32,206 nt of DNA from Candidatus Dadabacteria bacterium (GTDB taxonomy: Bacteria > Desulfobacterota_D > UBA1144 > Nemesobacterales > Nemesobacteraceae), in the NCBI GenBank assembly GCA_026710625.1, contig JAPOQQ010000004.1, positions 1-32,206 on the forward strand. Reading direction: 5' to 3'. The notes under the pieces are model-generated. The model saw only the letters and a list, made by a program, of their open reading frames with translations. It searched no databases and was not told the origin of the DNA. This document shows, in pieces, positions 1 through 7,547 of the stretch; within the stretch, counting starts at the first letter, position 1, and each line of letters opens with the position of its first letter. The position numbers and the translations under genes were made by a program.

Positions 1-147
1 AACTTCGTGGCCAGGGATTCGCTATCAAAAAAATCCAGGAATAACACGGAAGTACTCGAGGACAGGGTGGGGGAGAGAATAGCTTCAAGGCTTTATGAGA
101 TGTGCACCCTGCTTTTCGTTGAGGGAAGTGATTACAGGAAAGGTTGA
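1..147 (+). CDS. C-terminal end of an unidentified protein
   Basis: Frame 1 is open from the first base to a TGA at 145-147, giving the last 48 residues of a protein whose start lies outside the window. The tail contains the run DRVGERIASRLYEM, predicted to be an amphipathic helix, and ends FVEGSDYRKG. Such a helix near the C-terminus is reminiscent of LptE-type outer-membrane lipoproteins, but this is a guess and I do not assign a function. A candidate intrinsic terminator follows about 50 bases downstream, which supports this being a real gene end. Confidence 0.5.
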   Translation, partial: NFVARDSLSKKSRNNTEVLEDRVGERIASRLYEMCTLLFVEGSDYRKG

Positions 148-196
148 ATCCCCTCCTAAAATATTAGCGGGTTCAATCGAAATCCAAAGCTGATGC

Positions 197-235
197 ACCA
201 CCGCTAGGGCGGTTGTCCTGATTTTCTTTATTTTG
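197..235 (+). terminator. Candidate intrinsic terminator
   Basis: Bases 197-204 (ACCACCGC) pair with 209-216 (GCGGTTGT) around a TAGG loop with one mismatch. A T-rich stretch follows from about 220 to 234. It sits between the end of the partial first gene and the toxin-antitoxin promoter, where a terminator would be expected. Confidence 0.4.
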
Positions 236-270
236 ACCTTTTCCGCAATTTTTATCTCAGACAATTTCTA

Positions 271-314
271 GTAAAAACTAATAAAATTATTGAAATATTG
301 TAAAAACTATTAAT
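271..314 (+). repeat. Pair of 15-bp direct repeats, candidate antitoxin operator
   Basis: GTAAAAACTAATAAA at 271-285 and GTAAAAACTATTAAT at 300-314 match at 13 of 15 positions and start 29 bases apart. The second copy overlaps the -35 element of the promoter called at 298-326. Ribbon-helix-helix antitoxins usually bind short repeated sites in their own promoter, so an autoregulatory operator is the natural reading, but this is inferred from position only. Confidence 0.5.
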
Positions 315-326
315 TTTTGCTATCTT
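298..326 (+). promoter_or_regulatory. Extended -10 promoter of the toxin-antitoxin operon
   Basis: A -35 element TTGTAA at 298-303 is followed, after a 17-bp spacer, by TATCTT at 321-326. It is preceded by TGC at 318-320, the extended -10 signature. Transcription would start near 333, just before the Shine-Dalgarno GGAGGTG at 335-341 and the ATG at 347. Confidence 0.5.
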
Positions 327-346
327 TTAATATCGGAGGTGATGTT

Positions 347-613
347 ATGGCTAAGGAGAGAAGCGGGTCATCTGATATGGTAAATATCTCCGCGCAGATT
401 CCTGCTGAAATCGCCGAAATACTAGGCAAGGTATCCAGAGCGGAGGAAAGGTCAAAAAGCTATTACGTAAGAAAGGGGTTAGAGCTGTTTTTAATGGCTA
501 GGCTGGAAGATCTTGAGGATTATGAAGATGCTGCCAAAGCTTATAAGGAATTTCTGGCCTCCAGAGAAAAAACAGTTTCCTTTTCTGAACTCAAAAAGGA
601 ACTGAATCTCTAG
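347..613 (+). CDS. RelB/CopG-like ribbon-helix-helix antitoxin
   Basis: Predicted antitoxin of a type II toxin-antitoxin pair, expected to neutralise the adjacent RelE-like toxin and repress the operon. The protein is 88 residues from ATG 347. That start is preferred over the in-frame TTG at 317 because GGAGGTG lies six bases upstream and TTG 317 lies within the promoter. After a short basic lead, the segment MVNISAQIPAEI fits the DNA-binding beta strand of the ribbon-helix-helix fold. Two helices follow, with SKSYYVRKGLELF forming the second. The acidic C-terminal half (LEDLEDYEDAAKAYKEF, then SELKKELNL) fits the toxin-wrapping region seen in RelB/DinJ/StbD-type proteins. The stop is four bases before the toxin start, so co-translation is likely. 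Confidence 0.8.
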   Translation: MAKERSGSSDMVNISAQIPAEIAEILGKVSRAEERSKSYYVRKGLELFLMARLEDLEDYEDAAKAYKEFLASREKTVSFSELKKELNL

Positions 614-617
614 AATT

Positions 618-881
618 ATGTGGAAGGTGGAATTCAGCGAAAAAGCCGTAAAGCAGTTTGCCGAATTGCCTAGAAATATTCAGCAAAACATTGTTAAAGC
701 CATAGAGGAGAAACTGTTGGTTAATCCTGATTTCTATCTTTCCCGGCTGTCGGGTCATATGGGAAGCTTTTATAGATTCAGGGTCGGTAACTATAGATTA
801 TTGTGTCTGAGGCGAGATGAAGAGATATTTGTTATGGTTCTCGGGCACAGAAAAGATATTTACAAGAGCATGTCAACATGA
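618..881 (+). CDS. RelE/ParE-family toxin
   Basis: Predicted toxin of 87 residues, the usual length for RelE/ParE proteins. The opening WKVEFSEKAVKQFAELP, the central FYRFRVGNYRLLC and the final VLGHRKDIY are the standard landmarks: a helix pair followed by beta strands carrying conserved basic residues. RelE members cleave ribosome-bound mRNA, while ParE members of the same fold poison gyrase. The combination RVGNYRLL and GHRKDIY favours the RelE side but does not prove it. The start follows the antitoxin stop by four bases. The gene converges on the deacetylase-like gene at 891 with only nine bases between stops and no obvious terminator. Confidence 0.82.
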   Translation: MWKVEFSEKAVKQFAELPRNIQQNIVKAIEEKLLVNPDFYLSRLSGHMGSFYRFRVGNYRLLCLRRDEEIFVMVLGHRKDIYKSMST

Positions 882-890
882 CTTGTTGCT

Positions 891-1925
891 CTAGAACTCC
901 CAGAACTTCGAGTAAATCCTTCTGATTTCCAAGACGGTGTGTTCGCAGGTTGTCCGCTTAGGATCAAAACTGGTATCCGACACCTTAAGATCGAGTATCT
1001 CCTCTATGACTGACTTCATGATCAGTCCCATTTCCGCGGTGTTGTAGCCGCCCTCAAGCAAAAAGGCGATATTTCCATGGCATTGCTTTTCGGCGAGTTG
1101 CATAACGAATCTTGTAAGCCTGGCGAAACCTTCCGAGGTAACAAGCATTCCTCCCAGCGGATCGACTTGGTAAGCGTCAAAACCCGCGGAGATGAGAATG
1201 AACTCCGGGGCGTACTGCTCCACCACGGGTCCGAGGATCTCGGTGAATATCCTAAGGTAGTCTTCATCGCCCAGCATCGCGGGACAGGGGACGTTAACCG
1301 TGTACCCGAGCCCGTCTTTGTATCCTAGTTCCTTGAGGCTTCCGGTGCCGGGGTAAAACGGGAACTGGTGCACCGAAAAGTAGAGCACACTGTCTGAATC
1401 ATAGAAGATGTGCTGGGTGCCGTTTCCGTGATGCACGTCCCAGTCTATGATCAGGACTCTTTCAAGGCCGCAATTGGCCAAAAGATGTGCCCCCGCGACG
1501 GCCACGTGATTAAACAGGCAGAACCCCATCGCCCTGTCGTGTTCAGCGTGATGTCCGGGAGGGCGGGCGAGTACGAACGCGGTATCGATTTTCCCTGAGA
1601 GAATGTCGTTTGCCGAGCATATAAGCCCCCCGGAGCCCGCAAGCGCGGCGTCGAAAGAAGCCTCGCACGTAGAAGTGTCGGCATCAAGCTGCGAGAACTC
1701 TTTGCCGGAGGTGCTTTTGACCATGTCGAAATAGGGCTTGCTGTGTGCGAGGGTGATCTCTTCCTCCGTAGCAGGCCTTGTATCGGCGGAAACCGTTTTC
1801 TCCATAAGACCCGAACTCTCAAGCGCCCCCAGAATGCTGGTCAGTCTTTCGGGACACTCCGGATGTCCGGGAGGGTTCTGGTGAGCCAGAAAAAGATCGT
1901 TACTTACTATCGAGAGTCTCTTCAT
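891..1925 (-). CDS. Histone deacetylase-like amidohydrolase (AcuC/HDAC superfamily)
   Basis: Zinc-dependent deacetylase-fold enzyme of 344 residues. Visible active-site elements are RPPGHHAEH with catalytic His125-His126, DWDVHHGNGT with zinc ligands Asp163 and His165, SAGFDAY with Asp250 as the third ligand, and EGGYN with the transition-state Tyr294. All key residues are present, so the enzyme should be active. Bacterial members deacetylate acetyl-lysine proteins, acetylpolyamines or other acylated amines, and the sequence alone does not choose. It is the last gene of the long minus-strand block. Its start overlaps the 3' end of folC by 26 bases, which implies translational coupling. Confidence 0.9.
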   Translation of the reverse strand: MKRLSIVSNDLFLAHQNPPGHPECPERLTSILGALESSGLMEKTVSADTRPATEEEITLAHSKPYFDMVKSTSGKEFSQLDADTSTCEASFDAALAGSGGLICSANDILSGKIDTAFVLARPPGHHAEHDRAMGFCLFNHVAVAGAHLLANCGLERVLIIDWDVHHGNGTQHIFYDSDSVLYFSVHQFPFYPGTGSLKELGYKDGLGYTVNVPCPAMLGDEDYLRIFTEILGPVVEQYAPEFILISAGFDAYQVDPLGGMLVTSEGFARLTRFVMQLAEKQCHGNIAFLLEGGYNTAEMGLIMKSVIEEILDLKVSDTSFDPKRTTCEHTVLEIRRIYSKFWEF

Positions 1926-3174
1926 TTTGGAGCACTTGTTTAAGATAACCTATTAGATAAAAGGAACCACAAACGCAGGCAGCTTCTCCGTAGCCGAGAA
2001 GCTTTTTATATGCCTCCCGGGGATCTTTTACCATCTCGACCGAGTCGAACTGTCCTCGGGTAAGCGCCAGAATTCTTTCCGTTTCCAAAGACTTCCTGAC
2101 TCCGGCGAGTTCCGTTATGATCAGTTTTCCCGAAATGCGGGAGAGCGTTTCGGTGAACCCTCCGATGTCCTTGTTATCAAGCATTGTTATCAGGAAATTG
2201 AATTTTTTCCCCGGATGATAAAACTCAAGCGACTTAACGAGGTTCTCCCCCGCGGCGAGGTTGTGCGCGCCGTCGATTATAACGGGAGTTTCCCTGTTTA
2301 AATATTCCATTCGTCCCCCTAGACTGACTTCCGAAAGAGCCTCTTGTATTTTTTCGGGGTCTGTTCTGTAGCGGGTATGCATTGTCAGCAGCTCGGCTGT
2401 CGCTATGGATATAACGGCGTTTTCCACCTGGTGTGTGCCCGCGAGGGAAATTTTAAGTCCGGGAATATTCCACCTGGGTCCCATGTAATCAAAGCCCAGA
2501 TCTTCTTTTTCCCTGTAAGAGAACTCTGCTCCGATTCTGTGGCATACTGAGGAGTTCTCCCGGACCCTGCGCTCGATTACCGAGAGAGCCTCGCCCGTGC
2601 ATCCGGTCACCATTAGGGCGTTTTTTTTGATTATTCCGGCTTTTTCCCCGGCAATCTCACCCAAAGTGTTTCCCAGGTATTCGGTGTGGTCAAAGGACAC
2701 ATTCGTTATAACGCCTGCCAGGTGATCGCATACGTTTGTCGAGTCCCACCTTCCGCCCATTCCCACTTCAAGCACGCCTACGTCTATTGACTTGCCGTTG
2801 AAATAAAGAAACGCGGCTGCGGTGAGCGTTTCGAAATAACTGAGCTCCACGCCAATCCTGGTGCAGGCGGCAAAAACTGTGCCGAGAATCTCTTCAAGCT
2901 GCTCCCTGGTTATTTCCTCTCCGTCTACTTTTATTCTTTCCGTGACATCGATTAGGTGAGGGGAAGTGAAGAGACCTACGCAATAGCCGTTTGCCTCGAA
3001 TATTGAAGTGATACAGGCCGCCACGGACCCCTTGCCGTTAGTTCCGGCAACGGCGATGTAATCCTTTTTCCTGTGAGGAGATCCCAGTTCTTCAAGAACC
3101 GCGGTGATTCTCCCGAGTCCCGGTTTTACGCTGTCCACTCCCTTTAGGCGGAGTCTGTCGAGATTCTGAAACAT
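1900..3174 (-). CDS. folC: Bifunctional dihydrofolate/folylpolyglutamate synthase
   Basis: Adds glutamate to dihydropteroate and then to folates, using ATP, in the cytoplasm. The protein is 424 residues, normal for FolC. The P-loop AVAGTNGKGSVAA lies at about 41-53. GLFTSPHL, EVGMGGRWDSTN and the Mur-ligase-type FDHTEYLG motif follow, and IIDGAHN opens the C-terminal domain. Together with folP upstream in the same block it covers two consecutive steps of folate synthesis. A 111-base gap with an inverted repeat separates it from acpS, so the downstream pair folC and deacetylase may have its own signal. Confidence 0.95.
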   Translation of the reverse strand: MFQNLDRLRLKGVDSVKPGLGRITAVLEELGSPHRKKDYIAVAGTNGKGSVAACITSIFEANGYCVGLFTSPHLIDVTERIKVDGEEITREQLEEILGTVFAACTRIGVELSYFETLTAAAFLYFNGKSIDVGVLEVGMGGRWDSTNVCDHLAGVITNVSFDHTEYLGNTLGEIAGEKAGIIKKNALMVTGCTGEALSVIERRVRENSSVCHRIGAEFSYREKEDLGFDYMGPRWNIPGLKISLAGTHQVENAVISIATAELLTMHTRYRTDPEKIQEALSEVSLGGRMEYLNRETPVIIDGAHNLAAGENLVKSLEFYHPGKKFNFLITMLDNKDIGGFTETLSRISGKLIITELAGVRKSLETERILALTRGQFDSVEMVKDPREAYKKLLGYGEAACVCGSFYLIGYLKQVLQNEETLDSK

Positions 3175-3213
3175 TTTGGGTTTACCGAGTTAAAGATAGC
3201 ACATGCTGGCTTG

Positions 3214-3273
3214 AGATCCCGCCCGGATTGCAGGAACGGTTTTTTCAAATCCGTAAGGACAGGGCGGAGATCT
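3214..3273 (-). repeat. Imperfect inverted repeat between acpS and folC
   Basis: AGATCCCGCCC at 3214-3224 and GGGCGGAGATCT at 3262-3273 are near-perfect reverse complements separated by about 37 bases. In the minus-strand transcript this would be a long stem just upstream of folC. It lacks a T-run after the second arm, so it is not a classical terminator. An RNA structure or a two-sided operator are both possible. Confidence 0.35.
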
Positions 3274-3285
3274 GAATTTAAGCAG

Positions 3286-3663
3286 TCAGTCCTCAAGTAT
3301 AACTACGGCGACGGAGTATTCACCGTCATGTGATATGGTGGTATGAATTCGGGTCAGGCCCCTTTGGTCGGCGATTTCCTTTGTGCTTCCCCGAAGGTCT
3401 ATGAAGGGTTTCCCAAGCTCGTTGCGCATGACCGCTATGTTGTGAAATTTTATGCCGCGTCTGAACCCGGTCCCGAGCGCCTTGACAAAGGCTTCTTTGA
3501 CCGCGTAGTTGGCGGCGTAGCTTATGTTTCTGTTTTTACCGTTACCGTTCTGGGCGAGTTCATCATCGGTGAAGACTTTTCGGAGGAATTTCTCCCCCCA
3601 TCTCTCAATAAGGTTCTCTATGCGACTGTTGCGAACCATGTCGATGCCTATGCCTGAAACCAT
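3286..3663 (-). CDS. acpS: Holo-[acyl-carrier-protein] synthase
   Basis: Transfers 4'-phosphopantetheine from CoA to apo-ACP, activating fatty-acid synthesis. The 125-residue length is typical for the trimeric AcpS class. The N-terminal GIGIDMV contains the metal-binding Asp8. The second signature, YAVKEAFVKALGTG at 53-66, contains Glu57. It lies 27 bases downstream of pdxJ in the same direction, as in other genomes where pdxJ and acpS are neighbours. An AAGG sequence about nine bases before the ATG can serve as ribosome binding site. Confidence 0.93.
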   Translation of the reverse strand: MVSGIGIDMVRNSRIENLIERWGEKFLRKVFTDDELAQNGNGKNRNISYAANYAVKEAFVKALGTGFRRGIKFHNIAVMRNELGKPFIDLRGSTKEIADQRGLTRIHTTISHDGEYSVAVVILED

Positions 3664-3690
3664 ATCTTTTCGCCTTGTTACAGAAAAATA

Positions 3691-4404
3691 CTATAGCAGG
3701 TTGATCATGTCTCTTACGGCTTTCCCCATTCCGGAGAGAACTGCCCGTGAAATTATGCTGTGGCCGATGTTGAGTTCCTCAATCCCGTCTATTTGTGAAA
3801 CCGCGGTCACGTTTACGTAGTTTAGCCCGTGACCGGCGGATACCCTGAGTCGGTGGGAGAGGGCGTCTTCCGTTGATTTTCTGATCTTATCAAGCTCCAT
3901 CATCATCCCGGTCTCATCGCGGGCGTTTGCGTAACTTCCGGTGTGGAGTTCAACCATATGAGCGCCAGTCTGCGCGGAGGCGCTTAGCTGGTCGGGGTCG
4001 GGGTCTATGAAAATGCTTACAAACAGTCCGGAGCTCTTCAGTTTTTCAATTCCCGCGGCAATTCTCTCCGTATCCCCGAGCACGTCAAGTCCTCCTTCGG
4101 TAGTTATCTCCTGCCTTTTTTCCGGAACAAGGGTCACGACGTCGGGAAGCGTCTCGCACGCAATTTCAATCATTTCATCCGTTACGGCCATTTCCATGTT
4201 AAGCTTCGTCCGCACCGTCTGTCTCAGCAGAAGAAGGTCCCTTTCCTGGATGTGTCGGCGGTCTTCACGAAGATGAACCACTATTCCGCTTGCTCCGGCG
4301 AGTTCAGCCTGCGTGGCGGCGGTCACGGGGTCGGGTTCGTCTCCCCTCCTTGCTTGTCTCAGGGTTGCTACGTGGTCAACGTTTACATTCAGTCTGGTTT
4401 TCAT
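3691..4404 (-). CDS. pdxJ: Pyridoxine 5'-phosphate synthase
   Basis: Condenses 1-deoxyxylulose 5-phosphate with aminoacetone 3-phosphate to form pyridoxine 5'-phosphate, the last ring-forming step of the DXP-dependent vitamin B6 route. The protein is 237 residues and has the TIM-barrel family signatures: [18 protein letters not shown] at the N-terminus, [11 protein letters not shown] with the catalytic His, LNMEMA with the catalytic Glu, [19 protein letters not shown], and a C-terminal VSAGHGLNY followed by ELNIGHSII. Its ATG immediately follows the glmM stop with no spacer, so the two are translationally linked. Confidence 0.96.
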   Translation of the reverse strand: MKTRLNVNVDHVATLRQARRGDEPDPVTAATQAELAGASGIVVHLREDRRHIQERDLLLLRQTVRTKLNMEMAVTDEMIEIACETLPDVVTLVPEKRQEITTEGGLDVLGDTERIAAGIEKLKSSGLFVSIFIDPDPDQLSASAQTGAHMVELHTGSYANARDETGMMMELDKIRKSTEDALSHRLRVSAGHGLNYVNVTAVSQIDGIEELNIGHSIISRAVLSGMGKAVRDMINLL

Positions 4405-5787
4405 TTACAGATTTCCTGTTCCTATGTTCTCGCTTATTACGGAAGATACGCGGGAAGCAATTCCGTTTATCAGGGTTTCGTCTTCCCCCTCCACCATTAC
4501 CCTTGCCAGCAGTTCGGTCCCGGAATATCTGAGGTTTATTCTTCCTTTGTCTCCAAGGATTTTTTCAGATTCCCTGACGAGTTCAACAAGTCCCGGGATC
4601 TGCTCAAAAGGTTTTTTCTCCTTGATTTCGAAGCTGTTAAGAATCTGCGGAAACAGGTCTATGATCCCGGCGAGCTCAGAAAGCGATTTCCCCTTTTTTT
4701 TCATTATGCCCAGAATCTGAAGCGAGGCCAGCAGACCGTCTCCCGTGGTGGAGTGGTCAAGAAACAGCAGATGACCTGATTTCTCACCCCCCAGGTTTGC
4801 CCCCAGGCCTCTCATTGCTTCTACCACGTACCTGTCTCCCACGCGGGTTCTCTCAAGTCTGAGACCCTTTTTGCTGAGGTAATTCTCAAGGGCCATGTTG
4901 CTCATCTGGGTAGCGACCACGGTGTCCGTTGCCAGGGTTCCGGTTTCAAGCATTTCGGATGAGCAGATCGCAAGCACGTGGTCGCCGTCAACCTCATTTC
5001 CGTTTTCATCGCAGAAAACAACCCTGTCTGCGTCTCCGTCAAGCGCTATTCCTATGTCGGAACCGCTTCGCACCACTTCTTCGCAGAGTATTTCGGGCCG
5101 CAGGCTTCCGCAGTTAACGTTTATGTTCGTTCCATTGGGATCAGTGCCGATCGTGATTACCTCGGCTCCGAGTTCCTCGAAAATTATGGGGGCGACCTTG
5201 TACGCCGCTCCGTTGGCGCAGTCAACCACGATTTTCACTCCGTCGAGCGTAAGATTGTCGGGGAAAGTGTTTTTGAGAAATACTATGTAGCGTCCGACCG
5301 CGTCCTCGATTCTTTTCGCCTTTCCCGTGAGGGAAGGGGGGCTTAACTCTTTTTCTCCGAGAACCATGTTCTCTATCTCGGCCTCTGTTCTGTCCGGGAG
5401 TTTGAAGCCCGTGGAATCGAATATTTTTATTCCGTTATCGGTGTAGGGGTTATGTGACGCGGAGATAACCACGCCGGCCGTGGCTCTCATGTTTGAAGTA
5501 AGAAAGGCTATCGCCGGAGTCGGCAGGGGACCCACGAGCAGCACGTCTGCCCCCATGGACGTTATGCCCGAAGCTATTGCCTGTTCAAAGACGTAACCTG
5601 AGAGGCGGGTGTCTTTGCCGACGAGTATTTTTACGTGGCCGCCCGTTTTCCCGGACAGATATTTTGTCAGCGCTTTTCCGAGGGCAAGCGATATCTCGGG
5701 GGTCATCGGATAGGTGTTGGTAACCCCCCTTATTCCATCGGTTCCAAAAATCTTTCTTTCGGGAAATTCAGATGCGGAATTGTTCAT
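4405..5787 (-). CDS. glmM: Phosphoglucosamine mutase
   Basis: Converts glucosamine-6-phosphate to glucosamine-1-phosphate on the route to UDP-GlcNAc, peptidoglycan and LPS. The 460-residue protein has the four-domain alpha-phosphohexomutase layout: FGTDGIRG near 14-21, the phosphoserine loop ISASHNP with Ser111, the metal loop DGDADR at 250-255, a sugar-binding GEKSGHLLF, and the phosphate-binding RYSGTE near the C-terminus. It follows cdaR by three bases. In Firmicutes, GlmM binds and inhibits the cyclase CdaA, so the cdaA-cdaR-glmM order may reflect a physical complex. Confidence 0.97.
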   Translation of the reverse strand: MNNSASEFPERKIFGTDGIRGVTNTYPMTPEISLALGKALTKYLSGKTGGHVKILVGKDTRLSGYVFEQAIASGITSMGADVLLVGPLPTPAIAFLTSNMRATAGVVISASHNPYTDNGIKIFDSTGFKLPDRTEAEIENMVLGEKELSPPSLTGKAKRIEDAVGRYIVFLKNTFPDNLTLDGVKIVVDCANGAAYKVAPIIFEELGAEVITIGTDPNGTNINVNCGSLRPEILCEEVVRSGSDIGIALDGDADRVVFCDENGNEVDGDHVLAICSSEMLETGTLATDTVVATQMSNMALENYLSKKGLRLERTRVGDRYVVEAMRGLGANLGGEKSGHLLFLDHSTTGDGLLASLQILGIMKKKGKSLSELAGIIDLFPQILNSFEIKEKKPFEQIPGLVELVRESEKILGDKGRINLRYSGTELLARVMVEGEDETLINGIASRVSSVISENIGTGNL

Positions 5788-5790
5788 GAT

Positions 5791-6747
5791 TTATGTCTTG
5801 GGAGATTCTTCGACAGCGGGCGCTTTGACCTTGACCCTTATCCTTTTCGGAGTGACGCTGGTAAGTTTCAGCAGGTTTGAATTCGGGTAATCAACCTTTA
5901 CCTGGAGTCTTTTCTGTCCGCCTTGGCCCATCCCCGCCCCGTCTATGTAAACCTTGATATCGTCGCTTGTAAGATTGTTAATAGTCTTGTAGGGACCGTT
6001 AAATACCAGCGTGGCCTTGAGGTCGGAAGTAGTGCTGTATTCGAGTTCTCCGAAATTGCGGGGAACTATGTCGACGTCCCGAAACTCCTTGGTCAGTATT
6101 ATGTCTTTTATGTAAACGGTTACGTTCACATGATCGCCTTCGAGGACTTCCATGTACTGGGAGGGCAGCTGCAGCTGCGCCGGTGCCGTGAACTCGGCTT
6201 TTTCGCCTTCAAGCTTTATTTTTGCCGTTTCTATGGTTTCCAGTTTGCTAAGCTGCGAAGCGGGTCCTTTTACCTTTACGGATCGCGGGACAACTTTTAT
6301 TTTTTTCGATATCTCGTAACCGGAGTCCGGTTCTCCGAGCACGGGTTTCACCTTGAATTTTTTCGTCACGAGATTGTCTATGTTAAGAGAGAGCTTTGAG
6401 GGTCTCGCCGCGACTATATCGATTCCTCTGGGAACTATCTGCGAAGCCGCGCGCCTCAAGTCTATTTTAAGAACACCCCGTTCCGTCTTCTGCAGATCAA
6501 CGGGGATTGACTTGTTTGAGAAGGCAAATGAAGAGAGCAGGTTTCTAGACCCCCTGAGAGAGAGGTCAACGTTTTCGGGAGCATTGTTCACGATAATAAG
6601 GTCTTCAGGCAGACCACTTAGGTGAAGCGGAATCCTGACGTCCCTTTCCACGTCAAGTTCAAAGTTCGTAAATGCCCAGAGAATTACGGCCAGCGCAAGC
6701 GCGATTGTTTTTTTTGCAAGACCTTGAAAAAAAGGTTTTTTCTCCAT
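5791..6747 (-). CDS. cdaR: YbbR-domain protein, CdaA regulator
   Basis: Membrane-anchored, mostly extracytoplasmic protein of 318 residues. A basic N-terminus (MEKKPFFQGLAKK) leads into one hydrophobic helix at about 14-27, which should act as an uncleaved anchor. The rest is beta-rich and can be read as repeated YbbR domains, with recurrent segments of the type PENVDLSLRGSRNLL, PRSVKVKGPASQLSKL, DLKATLVFNGPY and PKRIRVKVKAP. In Gram-positive bacteria CdaR binds and modulates the diadenylate cyclase CdaA. Here its start codon overlaps the cdaA stop by one base, which supports the same partnership. It lies three bases upstream of glmM. Confidence 0.88.
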   Translation of the reverse strand: MEKKPFFQGLAKKTIALALAVILWAFTNFELDVERDVRIPLHLSGLPEDLIIVNNAPENVDLSLRGSRNLLSSFAFSNKSIPVDLQKTERGVLKIDLRRAASQIVPRGIDIVAARPSKLSLNIDNLVTKKFKVKPVLGEPDSGYEISKKIKVVPRSVKVKGPASQLSKLETIETAKIKLEGEKAEFTAPAQLQLPSQYMEVLEGDHVNVTVYIKDIILTKEFRDVDIVPRNFGELEYSTTSDLKATLVFNGPYKTINNLTSDDIKVYIDGAGMGQGGQKRLQVKVDYPNSNLLKLTSVTPKRIRVKVKAPAVEESPKT

Positions 6748-7544
6748 CAGGCTTTTCCCGCTTGGCTTACTTTTATGCCGCTCGGGCTCTCGGGGGTAAG
6801 TTCAGAAACCAGGCTCGACTTTAGCAGTCTGTCGTTGGCAATTCTTTTAAGTTCTCCGTCTGCAGCCAGCGAAATTTTCCCCGTTTCCTCGGACACGATT
6901 ACCACGACGGCGTCAGTCTCCCTGGATAGCTCTATTGCAGCCCTGTGCCTTGTTCCGAGTTCTGTTCCCAGTTCGAGGTCAGTACTGATGGGGAAAAAGC
7001 ACCCGGCTGAAAGAATAACTTCGTCTTTGATTATCACTCCTCCGTCGTGAAGAGGGGATGCCGGATTGAAAATGGTTATGAGCATCTCGCTTGATAAGCT
7101 GGCGTTAATGGGTCTTCCGGGGAAGATTCTGAGGCTCTCCTGCCTTTCAATGGCTATCAGCGCTCCGATCTTCCTTGAAGAGAGAAAAGAACAGGCATGC
7201 ACCAGTTCTTCTATCATCGCTTCGTTTGCGGCGTGTTTTACGAAACTGAAGAGAAGAGGTTTTTTCCCTATGTTCGCAAGCCCCCTTCTTAGATCATCCT
7301 GGAAGAGAATTATTATTATGAGGATAGCGAAGCCGAGAAAGTGGGTAAGCACCCAGTTAAGCGTGAAAAAACCCCATTTTCTCGAAACGAAGTAAAGAAC
7401 TGCCATCGCCACGAGTCCGAGGAGAATCTGCGAGCTTCTGGTTCCCTCTATGGCCTTCAGTATGTAGAAGAATATTATGGCGACGATCAGGATATCCAGA
7501 CTGTCAGAAAAGAATCGAAAGTTCTGTATGGTAGAGTCTGTCAT
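6747..7544 (-). CDS. cdaA: Membrane diadenylate cyclase
   Basis: Makes the second messenger c-di-AMP from two ATP. The 265-residue protein has three hydrophobic segments (about 16-30, 38-54 and 66-82) and then the DAC domain. The catalytic motif appears as PLHDGGVII at 164-172, where most CdaA proteins have DGA. The second motif, RHRAAIELS, is intact at 199-207. Asp167 and Gly168 are retained, so activity is expected; the Ala-to-Gly change is worth noting. The gene begins three bases after the folP stop and overlaps cdaR by one base. Confidence 0.92.
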   Translation of the reverse strand: MTDSTIQNFRFFSDSLDILIVAIIFFYILKAIEGTRSSQILLGLVAMAVLYFVSRKWGFFTLNWVLTHFLGFAILIIIILFQDDLRRGLANIGKKPLLFSFVKHAANEAMIEELVHACSFLSSRKIGALIAIERQESLRIFPGRPINASLSSEMLITIFNPASPLHDGGVIIKDEVILSAGCFFPISTDLELGTELGTRHRAAIELSRETDAVVVIVSEETGKISLAADGELKRIANDRLLKSSLVSELTPESPSGIKVSQAGKA

Positions 7545-7547
7545 CTC

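Noticed and set aside
165-220. Sequence GGTTCAATCGAAATCC resembling a tRNA T-arm, followed by GCACCA
   Set aside because: No acceptor, D or anticodon arms can be folded around it, and the hairpin at 197-216 is better explained as a terminator.
4252-4779. Plus-strand ORF of 175 codons over pdxJ and glmM
   Set aside because: It lies antisense to two genes with full catalytic motifs; its length reflects codon bias of the real genes.
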